Below the pieces are notes generated by a model. That model searched no databases, had not been told where the DNA came from, and saw nothing but the letters and a program-made list of their open reading frames with translations. From assembly GCF_900078335.1 (NCBI RefSeq), contig NZ_FKBR01000011.1:89732-153731 (forward strand): a stretch of DNA of 64,000 bases, read 5' to 3'. Source of the DNA: Bordetella trematum (lineage in GTDB: Bacteria > Pseudomonadota > Gammaproteobacteria > Burkholderiales > Burkholderiaceae_B). This document shows, piece after piece, positions 45,543-54,617 of this stretch (positions within the stretch are counted from its first letter, which is position 1; each line of letters opens with the position of its first letter). A program made the position numbers and the translations under genes.

Positions 45543-46358
45543 TCAATGATGCGAAAGCAGCCACGCCTGGTAATCCGGGTGCTCCTGCAGCGTGGCAAAG
45601 CAGAAACCCTTGGCCTTCAGGCCGGTGATGAGCGGCTCCAGCACGGCAGGCGCCCAAGGGTCGCGGCGCGACCAGATGCCCAGATGCGCCAGCAGGACGT
45701 CGCCCGCACGGATGCTGCGCAGCGCCTGCTGCAGCAAGGCCTCGTTGGGATACCGCTCACTGGGCAGCTCATCGCCCAGAAAGCCCGCCGGCGCCCAGCC
45801 CACATGCGCGAAGCCACAGGCGCGGGCGGCTGCCAGCAAGGCCGGCGAGGTTTTGCCGCCCGGCGCCCGGAACAAGGGCAGCATCGTCTGCCCGGTCATC
45901 TCGGCAAAGCGCTGCGCAGGTTGGCGCAACGCCTCGCAATACTGCCCGGCCGTCCAGCTCTGGGTGACGCCGGCCTGCGGCCCGGCGCTGGGGCGCACCC
46001 GGAAGCCGCCTTGCGGCAGATCCGCGCGCCAGTAAACATGATCATAGGTGTGCGAGGCGAAGGCATGGCCGCGCGCGGCCATCGTGCGCCACCAGGGGGC
46101 CCACTGCGCATCCAGGCTGCCGCCCCCGTCCAGCGTCTTCTCGTTGGCCAGGAAAAACGTAGCGCGCACATCCTGGCGCGCCAGCACGTCGGCCACCAGC
46201 TCGGCCACACCCATATGCCCGGTATCGAAGGTCAGGTAGACCGGCTTGCCACAGGTCGTCGCGCCCGCCTGCGACAGGACGGGCGCCAGCGCCAGACACA
46301 GCAGCGCGCCGGCCCGCCAGGCGCGGCGCGCTCCGCGCGGGTCAACGCATCGGCGCAT
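45543..46358 (-). CDS. Polysaccharide deacetylase-like protein, exported
   Basis: NodB-homology protein of about 271 residues with a signal peptide (WRAGALLCLALAPVLSQAGA). Motif 1 is VYLTFDTGH, which keeps the first Asp but has Thr at the metal-binding second Asp. Motif 2 is SHTYDH, and motif 3 is RAPGGK. Substitution of the second Asp also occurs in PdaA-type peptidoglycan deacetylases, so activity is possible. The ATG at 46356-46358 overlaps the upstream beta-propeller gene by 17 bases. Confidence 0.85.
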   Translation of the reverse strand: MRRCVDPRGARRAWRAGALLCLALAPVLSQAGATTCGKPVYLTFDTGHMGVAELVADVLARQDVRATFFLANEKTLDGGGSLDAQWAPWWRTMAARGHAFASHTYDHVYWRADLPQGGFRVRPSAGPQAGVTQSWTAGQYCEALRQPAQRFAEMTGQTMLPLFRAPGGKTSPALLAAARACGFAHVGWAPAGFLGDELPSERYPNEALLQQALRSIRAGDVLLAHLGIWSRRDPWAPAVLEPLITGLKAKGFCFATLQEHPDYQAWLLSHH

Positions 46359-47403
46359 GGTCCAGGGTCCAGACGCCATGCGGCGACTTGCCCACGCGCA
46401 CCTGCTGGCTGACCTTCTTGGTGTCCAGATCGATAAAGGTCAGCTTGCCGGCCCAGCGCGAGGTCACCAGCAACTGTTTGCCATCGGCGGTGATATCCAT
46501 GCAATCGGGGCCACCCGGCGCCGCAAAGGTGTCGGTCACCTTGAGCGTGTCCAGGTCGATGCGGCTGATCGAGTTGGCGCCCCGGTTGCTCACGAAGAGG
46601 TGGCGATCATCGCCCTGGCCGCGGAACGCGTGCGCGCCGGCTCCGGTCTTGATGCGCTCGATCAGCTTCGGCGGCTGGGCCGTCAGGTCATAGGCCTCGA
46701 CATAGCTGTCGCCGGTCAGGGCAACCAGCATGGTCTTGTCGTCGCGCGTGAGGAACACATCGGCCGGCGTGCTGCCGACCGGCAGCGTCCATAGCGGCTG
46801 CTGCGTGTTCAGGTCGATGGCAATCACCTCGTTGCTGTCCTGCAGCGTGACATAGGCCACCGTGCTCTGGCTGTCGATGGCGATGTGGCTGGGCGTCTTG
46901 CCGGCCGGCACACGCCTGGCCAGCGTCAGTTCGAAGCCCTGGCCCGGGCCCAGCGGTTTGTAGGCATAGATATCGATATGGTCCAGACGATTGGCGGCCG
47001 TGACGAACCACTTCATGTCGGGTGAGAACCGCAGGTGATAGGGATCGACGATCCCGGTCAGCGTGCGCTGGACTTCGCCGGTGCGCGGATCCAGCTGGGT
47101 GATGGAGTCGCCCAGCGCATTGGCCACCAACAGGGACTGGCCGTCAGGCGTCAGATAGAGATGGTGCGGCTCTTTGCCGGTCGGCACGCGCCGCAGCTCG
47201 GTAAAGCTGACCGGATCGATGACACTCACGTTGGCATTGAGCGAATTGAGCACGAAGATCGGCGCAGGGCCGGCAACGGCCGCAAGGCTCAGCGCCATCC
47301 CCGCGCTCGCCAGCGCGTAACGGAACAGGGGCAGGGGGTTCAAGGTCTGAAATACCCAAAAAGACAAGCGTCGGCGAGCGCCGGCGTCTGCGCATTTTGG
47401 CAT
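46342..47403 (-). CDS. YVTN-family beta-propeller protein, exported
   Basis: Seven-bladed propeller-like protein of about 330-350 residues. Repeats of about 42 residues contain VLNSLNANVSVIDP, VANALGDSITQLDP, VTLQDSNEVIAIDL, VSNRGANSISRIDL and VTSRWAGKLTFIDL. The start is uncertain. The ATG at 47403 leaves a long N-terminus, while a TTG at 47343 would begin directly with a signal-like sequence (NPLPLFRYALASAGMALSLA). The function is unknown. It heads a three-gene group and is divergent from hurI, with Fur-like sites between. Confidence 0.75.
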   Translation of the reverse strand: MPKCADAGARRRLSFWVFQTLNPLPLFRYALASAGMALSLAAVAGPAPIFVLNSLNANVSVIDPVSFTELRRVPTGKEPHHLYLTPDGQSLLVANALGDSITQLDPRTGEVQRTLTGIVDPYHLRFSPDMKWFVTAANRLDHIDIYAYKPLGPGQGFELTLARRVPAGKTPSHIAIDSQSTVAYVTLQDSNEVIAIDLNTQQPLWTLPVGSTPADVFLTRDDKTMLVALTGDSYVEAYDLTAQPPKLIERIKTGAGAHAFRGQGDDRHLFVSNRGANSISRIDLDTLKVTDTFAAPGGPDCMDITADGKQLLVTSRWAGKLTFIDLDTKKVSQQVRVGKSPHGVWTLDHAPMR

Positions 47404-47519
47404 AGGACTATGGCGGAAAAACGGCTCGCCCCGGGCTGTTGCTGACCTGCAACAAGGCGTATCGGCAGCGGCGGATCCCGGGTCGCGCACCCGGCCGGCC
47501 GTCGGGGAGCAAAAACCTG

Positions 47520-47563
47520 TTGCGGTTTTCTGCTCATTTTATAGAATGAGAGCAATTTTCATT
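47520..47563 (+). promoter_or_regulatory. hurI promoter overlapped by Fur-box-like sites
   Basis: TTGCGG (47520-47525) and TAGAAT (47542-47547) with a 16-base spacer make a plausible promoter for hurI. It is overlapped by AATGAGAGCAATTTTCATT (47545-47563), close to a 19-base Fur box. An adjoining half-site pair, CTCATT (47533-47538) and AATGAG (47545-47550), extends the symmetry. Iron-loaded Fur would block this promoter, as known for Bordetella hurIR. The same site could control the divergent propeller gene. Confidence 0.7.
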
Positions 47564-47580
47564 CGCATTGGTAAATAGCA

Positions 47581-48093
47581 GTGCCCTATCCCAGCGCCAT
47601 CCAGAACGATGTTCACCGTCTCTATGCCGATCATCATGGCTGGCTGCAGGGCTGGTTGCGCAAGAAGCTGGGCAACCACGCCGATGCGGCTGACCTGGCA
47701 CAGGACACTTTCGTACGCGTACTACGCCAACGCTACGAGCTGCCCGGCCTGCGCGAGCCGCGCGCCTATCTGGTCACGATTGCCGGCCGGCTGCTGCTCA
47801 ACCACTATCGCCGCCGCTCGCTGGAACGCGCCTACGACGACGCGCTGGCGGCCATGCCACCCGACTACGCGCCTTCGCCTGAACACCGCCTGCTGATCCT
47901 GCAGACCCTGGACCAGATCGACGCGCTGTTGGCGGCCTTGCCTGCCCGCACGCGCAGCATCTTCCTGCTGGCCCAGATCGAGCACCTGCCCCAGACCGAG
48001 ATCGCGGCAAGGCTGGGTCTGTCGGTCCGCACGGTGCAGCGCCACATCCTGCAGGCCTACGAACAATGCATCATGGCGCTGGACGCCCCATGA
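47581..48093 (+). CDS. hurI: ECF sigma factor HurI
   Basis: Extracytoplasmic-function sigma factor of 170 residues of the FecI type. Region 2 reads ADAADLAQDTFVRVLRQR, and region 4 reads LPQTEIAARLGLSVRTVQRHI. In Bordetella, HurI drives bhuRSTUV when haem binds BhuR. The GTG at 47581 is the first possible start, because an in-frame TAA lies 9 bases upstream. Its stop overlaps the hurR ATG. Confidence 0.92.
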   Translation: MPYPSAIQNDVHRLYADHHGWLQGWLRKKLGNHADAADLAQDTFVRVLRQRYELPGLREPRAYLVTIAGRLLLNHYRRRSLERAYDDALAAMPPDYAPSPEHRLLILQTLDQIDALLAALPARTRSIFLLAQIEHLPQTEIAARLGLSVRTVQRHILQAYEQCIMALDAP

Positions 48094-49019
48094 GCGCCTT
48101 GACCCCGATCGATCGCCGGGTGGCGCGCGAAGCGGCACGCTGGATGCTGCATCTGTCTTCGGGGCAGGCCAGCCTGGACGACACCGCCGCCTGTGAACGC
48201 TGGCGCGCACGCAGCGCCATGCACGAGCAGGCATGGCAACGCGCCCAGCAGATCCGGCACCTGCTGGGCGGCCTGCCACCGGAGCTGGCGCGCGCCACGC
48301 TGGGCCGCCCGAACGGCGCACGGCGCACCGCGCTCAAGACGCTGGCGGCCCTCATCATCGCGCCGCCGGTGGCCTGGGCGGCCTGGCGCGGCGGCGAAGC
48401 CAGCGGGCTGCTGGCCGATGCCCGCAGCGCGGTCGGCGAACGTCGCGCGCTGACGCTGGCCGACGGCACCCCCGTGCGCCTGAACAGCGGCAGCGCCGTC
48501 GACCTGACTGCCGACGGCCTGCTGCTGCGCCAGGGCGAGGTCTATGTGCAGGCTGGCGCAAACCCGAGCGTGATCGCCAGCCGCAGCGGCGACGTGCGCG
48601 CGCGCCTGGCGCGCTACAGCCTGCGGCTGCTCGACAGCGGCGCCCGGCTGACCCTTTACCAGGGGCAGGCCTGGCTCAAACCCCGTCTGCACGCCGGTCA
48701 GACCCTCAGCGCACCGGCCGCCGTCTGGTTCGACGCCACCACGCTGCATCCCCTGGCCCCGCCCCCCGGCACCGAACCGGCCTGGACGCGCGGTGTGCTG
48801 CACGCCGACGGCCTGCCGCTGGCCGAATTCACCACCGAACTGGCGCGCCACCGCCCGGGCCTGGTGCGCTGCGACCCGGCGGTGGCCGCATTGCGTGTCT
48901 CGGGGGTTTTCCAGCTCGACAACACCGACGGCATCCTGCGGGCGCTGCCCGCACTGCTGCCTGTCAGCGTGCGCTATCGCAGCGCGTACTGGGTCGTGAT
49001 CGGCCCTCGCGAGGTCTGA
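48090..49019 (+). CDS. hurR: FecR-type anti-sigma regulator HurR
   Basis: Inner-membrane signal relay of 309 residues between the haem receptor and HurI. The N-terminal cytoplasmic domain reads REAARWMLHLSSGQASLDD and continues to WQRAQQIRHLL, a classic FecR start. A hydrophobic segment lies near residues 85-100. The periplasmic FecR domain includes LTLADGTPVRLNSGSAVDL, and the C-terminal domain ends PVSVRYRSAYWVVIG. The ATG at 48090 overlaps the hurI stop (ATGA). Confidence 0.92.
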   Translation: MSALTPIDRRVAREAARWMLHLSSGQASLDDTAACERWRARSAMHEQAWQRAQQIRHLLGGLPPELARATLGRPNGARRTALKTLAALIIAPPVAWAAWRGGEASGLLADARSAVGERRALTLADGTPVRLNSGSAVDLTADGLLLRQGEVYVQAGANPSVIASRSGDVRARLARYSLRLLDSGARLTLYQGQAWLKPRLHAGQTLSAPAAVWFDATTLHPLAPPPGTEPAWTRGVLHADGLPLAEFTTELARHRPGLVRCDPAVAALRVSGVFQLDNTDGILRALPALLPVSVRYRSAYWVVIGPREV

Positions 49020-49121
49020 ATGGGTGTTGTTACAAAAAAGTGAGGCAACTTTTGTCCGGTTTGAGCGCCTCGCGGGTCATGGAAGGTAACGGCAACCTCA
49101 TACCTCCACCGGAACGACCAC
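49020..49121 (+). promoter_or_regulatory. hurR-bhuR intergenic region, expected HurI-dependent promoter
   Basis: This 102-base gap separates the regulators from the receptor. In Bordetella the haem-induced promoter lies here. The sequence has a TTACAAAAAAGTGAGGCAAC stretch (starting about 49027), but no standard -35/-10 pair, as expected for an ECF promoter. The exact element cannot be defined by eye. Confidence 0.4.
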
Positions 49122-51680
49122 ATGGCACCCGTCTCTTCCCCCTGCGCCAAAGCGGGCGCAGCTCCTCTGCTGGCGCGCTGCAGCGCCGCCACCCTGGCCG
49201 CCCTGCTGCTGGGCCTGACGCTGCCTGCCCAGACCCGGGCGGACGAGGCTGCGCACCAACGATACGCCATTGCCGCCGCACCGCTCAGCGAGGCGCTTAC
49301 GCGCTTTGCCGAGCAGGCTGGCATCACCCTGCTGTACGAACCGTCGGCGGTGGCAGGCCTGCACAGCCCCGGCCTGCAGGGCGATTACAGCCCCGAGCAG
49401 GCCCTGCAACGCCTGCTGGCGGGCAGCCCCCTGAACGCCACGCGCCAGGCCGGCGGCGCCTACGTGCTGCGCCCCGGCGTGCCGCTCTTGCAGCCCATCC
49501 CGGTCGAAGGTCGATTGCCGCGCCAGGAGCCTGCCTGGGTCAGCACGATCTCGCGCCAGACGCTGGATGCCGCCATGGCGCGTAGCTGGAGCGACGTCGG
49601 CAAGCGGCTGGAGCCGGGCGTGGCCTTCAACCGGCAGAACAACAGCCTGAACATCCGGGGTCTGGACCAGGATCGCGTGGTGGCCCGCATCGACGGCATC
49701 CGCCTGCCGTTCCTGGACGACGGGGCGCGCGGCGTGAAGGGCGGCCTGGATGCCGTGGACTTCAACAGCCTGTCTCGACTGGACATCGTGCGCGGGCTGG
49801 ACTCCGCCAAGACCGGCTCGGGCGCGCTCGGTGGCGTGGCCGAACTGCGCACCCTGGAGCCCGATGACCTGCTCACCGAGGGGCGCCGATTCGGCGGCCT
49901 GGCCAAGCTCGACTACGACTCGGCCGATACCAGCCGCAGCGCCAACGCAGCGCTGGCCGGGCGCGTGCATGACGACACCAGCTGGCTGCTGCAGGCCGGC
50001 GCCCGGCGCGGCCATGCACTGGACAATCGCGGCGATGTCGGCGGCTATGGCGCCGCGCGCAGCGAACCCACCCCTGAGCGCTACCGCCAGGAGCAATTCC
50101 TGGCCAAGGTGCAGCAGCGCATCGATGGCGGCCATCGCATCGGCCTGACGGGCGAGTACTTCAAGCGCACCGCCGACCTGGACAGCATGTTCGAGCAGGG
50201 CGCCGGCACCAGCTACCTCTACGGGGAAAACAGCACCCGCAAGACCGCCAAGCGCGAACGCCTCTCGCTGGACTATCAATATGCCGCCCCCCAGGCCGGC
50301 GGCCTGATCGACAACGCCAAGGCGGTGATCTACTGGCAACGCCTGACGCTGGGGCAGGCGCTCAACGGCGAACGCGGCGTGGATGCGCGCGCCAACGCCA
50401 TTCCGGGCGACCCCTTCCGCTACGGCTATCCCAACGGCGCTTTCGGGCGCGACAACACCATCCGCGAAACCCGCTTTGGCGCAAGCGGCGAAGTCACCCG
50501 CCAGTTCGACGGGGCCGTCACCCAGCGCCTGACGCTGGGCGGCGAGTGGATCGGCAACCGCAGCGAGCAATATTCCGACGGCTACGACAATTGCCCGCCC
50601 ATCCCCCCTGGCCTGCCGGCCCCCATGGGCCCGCGCGCCTGCGACATCCTGCACACCAACCAGGCCGACATGCCGCGCGTCAAGGGCAGCCAGTTCGCGC
50701 TGTGGGTCCAGGATGAATTCGGGTTCGACGGCGGACGCTACACGCTCACGCCCTCGCTGCGCTACGACCACTACGAGCAAAAACCCCAGGGCGGCGGGGG
50801 CTACGACAACAACAGCAACGCGGCGGCAAGCCTGCCGGCCGCCTCTTCGGGCGGACGCTTCTCGCCCCGACTGCTGGGCACCTGGAAGGCCCGCGAGCAG
50901 CTCACGCTCTATGCGCAATACGGCTTCGCCTACCGCGCCCCCAACGCCAGCGAGCTCTACACCAACTACGGCGGCCCGGGGACCTATCTGCGCGTGGGCA
51001 ATCCGACGCTCAAGGCCGAGACCAGCAAGGGCTGGGAACTGGGCGCCAAACTGGGCGACGACACCCTGGGCGGCTCGGTGGCAGCCTTTGACAACCGTTA
51101 TCAGAACTTCATCGACAAGGGCGTGCCGCTGGATCCGGCCTCGCCGCACTGGCAACCCGGCTGGAACGGCCTCTATCCGATGGGCGTGACCGGCACGGTC
51201 AACCGCGACCGGGTGCGGATCTACGGCGCCGAGGCCTCGGCGCACTGGAGCTTCGCTCCGGGCTGGCGCAGCTGGGCCTCGCTGGCCTGGGCCGTCGGCA
51301 AGGACCAGAGCACCGGCCGCCACGTGAACTCGGTGCCGCCGCTCAAGGCCATCGTCGGGCTGGGCTACAGTCGCGAGCACTGGGGCGTGCAGGCGCAACT
51401 GACGGCGGCCCGCCAGCGCGATCGGGTGGAGTACGGCGCCTCGGCCGCCAACCCCGATTTCCGTGCCCCGGGCTATGGCGTGACCGACCTGATGGCGTAC
51501 TGGCGACCGACCAGCGTCAAGGGCCTGCAGTGGCAACTGGGTATATTCAACCTGTTCGACAAGAAATACTGGGAAGCCATCAACGTTCCCACGGCCGGGG
51601 CCATGGCGCTGCCGCGTCCTGCCGACTGGTACACCGAACCGGGGCGCAGCGCGCGTCTGTCGCTGACCTATCAATTCTGA
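49122..51680 (+). CDS. bhuR: TonB-dependent haem receptor BhuR
   Basis: Outer-membrane haem transporter and signal transducer of 852 residues. A signal sequence ends near QTRADEA. The N-terminal STN signalling domain (YAIAAAPLSEALTRFAEQAG, residues ~45-125) contacts HurR. The plug has LNIRGLDQDRVVARIDGIRL. The barrel contains the haem-receptor hallmarks YRAPNASELY (FRAP box) and GNPTLKAET (NPNL box). It ends in LSLTYQF with a terminal aromatic residue. Confidence 0.95.
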   Translation: MAPVSSPCAKAGAAPLLARCSAATLAALLLGLTLPAQTRADEAAHQRYAIAAAPLSEALTRFAEQAGITLLYEPSAVAGLHSPGLQGDYSPEQALQRLLAGSPLNATRQAGGAYVLRPGVPLLQPIPVEGRLPRQEPAWVSTISRQTLDAAMARSWSDVGKRLEPGVAFNRQNNSLNIRGLDQDRVVARIDGIRLPFLDDGARGVKGGLDAVDFNSLSRLDIVRGLDSAKTGSGALGGVAELRTLEPDDLLTEGRRFGGLAKLDYDSADTSRSANAALAGRVHDDTSWLLQAGARRGHALDNRGDVGGYGAARSEPTPERYRQEQFLAKVQQRIDGGHRIGLTGEYFKRTADLDSMFEQGAGTSYLYGENSTRKTAKRERLSLDYQYAAPQAGGLIDNAKAVIYWQRLTLGQALNGERGVDARANAIPGDPFRYGYPNGAFGRDNTIRETRFGASGEVTRQFDGAVTQRLTLGGEWIGNRSEQYSDGYDNCPPIPPGLPAPMGPRACDILHTNQADMPRVKGSQFALWVQDEFGFDGGRYTLTPSLRYDHYEQKPQGGGGYDNNSNAAASLPAASSGGRFSPRLLGTWKAREQLTLYAQYGFAYRAPNASELYTNYGGPGTYLRVGNPTLKAETSKGWELGAKLGDDTLGGSVAAFDNRYQNFIDKGVPLDPASPHWQPGWNGLYPMGVTGTVNRDRVRIYGAEASAHWSFAPGWRSWASLAWAVGKDQSTGRHVNSVPPLKAIVGLGYSREHWGVQAQLTAARQRDRVEYGASAANPDFRAPGYGVTDLMAYWRPTSVKGLQWQLGIFNLFDKKYWEAINVPTAGAMALPRPADWYTEPGRSARLSLTYQF

Positions 51681-51735
51681 CCCCCCCTGGCGCGGGCGGG
51701 GTCGCCCCCGTCCGCCGGATTTAGGAGAAAGCCGC

Positions 51736-52782
51736 ATGACCGATCAATCATTCGCCGAACGTGCCGCCGCCCTGCGCGCCCGCCATGACGCCCTTGTCGC
51801 CGGCCAACCCGGACAACGCGCCCGCAATGCCGCCCAGGCCCTGGGCGTGAGCGAAGCCGAGTGGATCGCCGCCGGCTGTGGCTCGGCCCGCGTCACGCGC
51901 CTGGAAGGCGAGCCACAAACCATCTTCCGCGAACTGGGCACCCTGGGCGAAGTGATGGCGCTGACCCGCAATGCCTGGTGCGTGCACGAGCGCCACGGCC
52001 GCTACGAAGACATCCAGGCCAAGGGCCCGGTCGGTCTGGTGCTGGGCCCCGATATCGACCTGCGGGTGTTCTTCGCCCACTGGAAGTCTGCCTGGGCCGT
52101 CTCGCAGGACGGCCGTGACAGCCTGCAGTTCTTTGACGGCGAGGGCGTGGCCGTACACAAGGTCTACCGTCTGGAGCAGACCGATGCCCAGGCCTGGGAA
52201 ACCCTGGTCGGCCGCTTTGCCGCCGAGCCGGCCTGGCCGCAGATTGCCGCCATCGAGGCCGCCGAAGAACGGCTCCAGGCCGAAGATCCGCAGGCCTGGC
52301 GCGACGCCTGGCTGGCCATGACCGACACGCACGAGTTCTTTCCCCTGCTGCGCAAGTTCGGGCTCAGCCGCCTGGCCGCACTGCAGGCAGCCGGCAGCGA
52401 CCTGGCCCAGCCGGTGCCTGCCGATGCCGTCGAACGCATGTTGACCCAGGCGGCCGCCAGCGGCCTGTCCATCATGTGCTTCGTCGGCAATCGCGGCATG
52501 ATCCAGATTCACACCGGTCCGGTGCAGACCCTGCGGCGCACCGGGCCCTGGTTCAATGTGCTCGATCCGCGATTTAATCTGCATCTGAACACCGACAGCA
52601 TCGCCCAGAGCTGGGTGGTCAACAAACCGACTTCCGACGGGTGGGTGACGTCGCTGGAACTCTATGCAGACAATGGCGATCTGATTGTGCAATTCTTTGG
52701 CGAACGCAAACCCGGCAAACCGGAATTGCCTGCCTGGCGCGAGCTGATGCTCGGGCTGTGCGCGCAGCCGCTGGCCGCTTGA
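51736..52782 (+). CDS. bhuS: Haem-degrading / haem-trafficking factor BhuS
   Basis: Cytoplasmic haem-binding protein of 348 residues in the HemS/ChuX family. It consists of two similar halves, each with the RNAW/NRGM-type conserved segment (ALTRNAWCVHERHGRYEDI and IMCFVGNRGMIQIHTGPVQT). Such proteins take haem from the importer and degrade it or pass it on. It is preceded by TTAGGAGAAAG and followed 7 bases later by bhuT. Confidence 0.94.
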   Translation: MTDQSFAERAAALRARHDALVAGQPGQRARNAAQALGVSEAEWIAAGCGSARVTRLEGEPQTIFRELGTLGEVMALTRNAWCVHERHGRYEDIQAKGPVGLVLGPDIDLRVFFAHWKSAWAVSQDGRDSLQFFDGEGVAVHKVYRLEQTDAQAWETLVGRFAAEPAWPQIAAIEAAEERLQAEDPQAWRDAWLAMTDTHEFFPLLRKFGLSRLAALQAAGSDLAQPVPADAVERMLTQAAASGLSIMCFVGNRGMIQIHTGPVQTLRRTGPWFNVLDPRFNLHLNTDSIAQSWVVNKPTSDGWVTSLELYADNGDLIVQFFGERKPGKPELPAWRELMLGLCAQPLAA

Positions 52783-52789
52783 GGTATCT

Positions 52790-53623
52790 ATGAAGAGACT
52801 GCTGGGCGTATTGATGGGGGCCTGCCTGGGCCTGACGGCACAGGCGGCCGAACGCGTGGTGACACTGGGTGGCAGCGTCACCGAGATCGTCTATGCCCTC
52901 GGCCAGCAGGACAAGCTGGTGGGCAACGATCAGTCCAGCATCTATCCTGAAGCGGCCACCCGCCTGCCCCGGGTAGGCTATTACCGCAACCTGCCCCTGG
53001 AGGGCGTGCTGGCCCTGCGCCCGGATCTGGTGCTGGCCTCCGAGCAGGCCGGCCCGCCCGACACACTGGAGCGGCTGGCCGCCGCCGGCGTCAAGGTGCT
53101 GCGCGTCTCGGACGCGCCATCGCTGCAATCGCTGGAAACCCGCATCGGCCAGATCGCCGAGGCATTGCAGGTGCCCCAGGAAGGCGAGCGGCTGCTGACG
53201 CAGGTCCGCGAGGATCTGCAGCAGGTCCGGGCGCTGCCGGACGCCGGCGCCAGCGCCGCCCTGCTCATGAACCGCAGCGGCACGCCCCTGGCCGCCGGCG
53301 GCGACACCGCAGCCAGCCTCGTGATGGCGCTGGCAGGCCTGCAGAACGTGCTGCAGGCGCAGCAGGGCTACAAGCCCGTGTCGGCCGAAGGCATCGGCGC
53401 GCTGGCGCCGCAAGTGCTCATCATCACCCGTTCCTCGGCCGAGGCCTCGGGCGGCGTGCAGGCGCTTGCCCGCAGCCCCGGGCTGGCCCAGACGCCAGCC
53501 GCGCAACGCAACTGCATCGTGGTCATGGATGACCTGTTGGCCCTGGGCACCGGCCCGCGCCTGCCGCAGGCCGTACGCCTCCTGAAACAGACCCCCTGCA
53601 TCCAGCATGCCCGCCCTGACTGA
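52790..53623 (+). CDS. bhuT: Haem ABC transporter periplasmic binding protein BhuT
   Basis: Class III periplasmic binding protein of 277 residues. Signal peptide MKRLLGVLMGACLGLTAQA is followed by the binding fold starting ERVVTLGGSVTEIVYALGQQ. The haem-ligand Tyr is probably in VGYYRNLPLEGVLALRPDLV. It overlaps bhuU by 17 bases. Confidence 0.95.
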   Translation: MKRLLGVLMGACLGLTAQAAERVVTLGGSVTEIVYALGQQDKLVGNDQSSIYPEAATRLPRVGYYRNLPLEGVLALRPDLVLASEQAGPPDTLERLAAAGVKVLRVSDAPSLQSLETRIGQIAEALQVPQEGERLLTQVREDLQQVRALPDAGASAALLMNRSGTPLAAGGDTAASLVMALAGLQNVLQAQQGYKPVSAEGIGALAPQVLIITRSSAEASGGVQALARSPGLAQTPAAQRNCIVVMDDLLALGTGPRLPQAVRLLKQTPCIQHARPD

Positions 53624-54617
53624 CCCGGCGCGACGCGCGCATTGGGTATTGGCCGGCCTGGCGCTGGCGCTCATCACCGTGCTGCTGCTGGCTACCGCTA
53701 GCGGCGCCGTCCCGATTCCCCTGGCAGCGCTGCCGCGCCTGCTGGCCGGCGCAGTCCAGGGCCAGGACGCCTTGTGGCACAACATCATCTGGGACATCCG
53801 CCTGCCGCGCGTGCTGTTCGCGCTGATGACCGGCGCGGCCCTGGCGCTGTGCGGCGCCGTGATGCAGGCGCTGTTTCGCAACCCGCTGGCCGAACCCGGG
53901 CTGGTGGGCATTTCCCTGGGCGGCGCCCTCGGCGCGGTGGCCGCCATCGTACTGGGCGCGGGCGGCTTCGCGCTGACCGCTGGCGCAGCCTTTGTCGGCA
54001 GCCTGCTGGCCACTGCCTGCGCCTATGTGCTGGGCCAGCGCGCGCCGGGGGTGGCCGGGCTGCTGCTGGCCGGCATCGCCATCAACGCCATCTGCGGCGC
54101 CTTCATCGGCCTGTTCACCTTCATGGCCAACGACGCCCAGCTGCGCGACCTGACCTTCTGGAACATGGGCAGCCTGGGCGCGGCGCGCTGGTCGCTGCTG
54201 GGTTTCCTGGCTCCCTGGACGCTGTTCTGGTGCCTCTGGCTGATGCGCCAGTGGCGTGCGCTCAATGCGCTGCTGCTGGGCGAGCGCGAGGCCCAGCACC
54301 TGGGCTTCGCCCTCGCTCGGCTGCGCCGGCGCCTGATCGTGGTGACCGCGCTGGTGGTCGGCCCGCTGGTGGCAGCCACCGGCGGCATCGGCTTCGTCGG
54401 CCTGGTCATCCCGCATCTGGTGCGCATGGTGCTGGGCGCCGACCATCGCTGGCTGCTGCCGGCGAGCATGCTGGCCGGCGCGCTTGCCCTGGCCCTGGCC
54501 GACTGGCTGGCGCGGCTGGTGGTGGCGCCCGCCGAACTGCCCATCGGCCTGGTCACAGCGCTGGTGGGCGGCCCCTTCTTTCTATGGCTGCTGGCTCGCG
54601 GACGCCGAATCGGATGA
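53607..54617 (+). CDS. bhuU: Haem ABC transporter permease BhuU
   Basis: FecCD-family inner-membrane permease of 336 residues with about ten membrane helices. The family signature WDIRLPRVLFALMTGAALAL and PGLVGISLGGALGA are present, and the ATPase-coupling region is IGFVGLVIPHLVRMVLG. Its stop overlaps the bhuV ATG. Confidence 0.95.
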   Translation: MPALTDPARRAHWVLAGLALALITVLLLATASGAVPIPLAALPRLLAGAVQGQDALWHNIIWDIRLPRVLFALMTGAALALCGAVMQALFRNPLAEPGLVGISLGGALGAVAAIVLGAGGFALTAGAAFVGSLLATACAYVLGQRAPGVAGLLLAGIAINAICGAFIGLFTFMANDAQLRDLTFWNMGSLGAARWSLLGFLAPWTLFWCLWLMRQWRALNALLLGEREAQHLGFALARLRRRLIVVTALVVGPLVAATGGIGFVGLVIPHLVRMVLGADHRWLLPASMLAGALALALADWLARLVVAPAELPIGLVTALVGGPFFLWLLARGRRIG

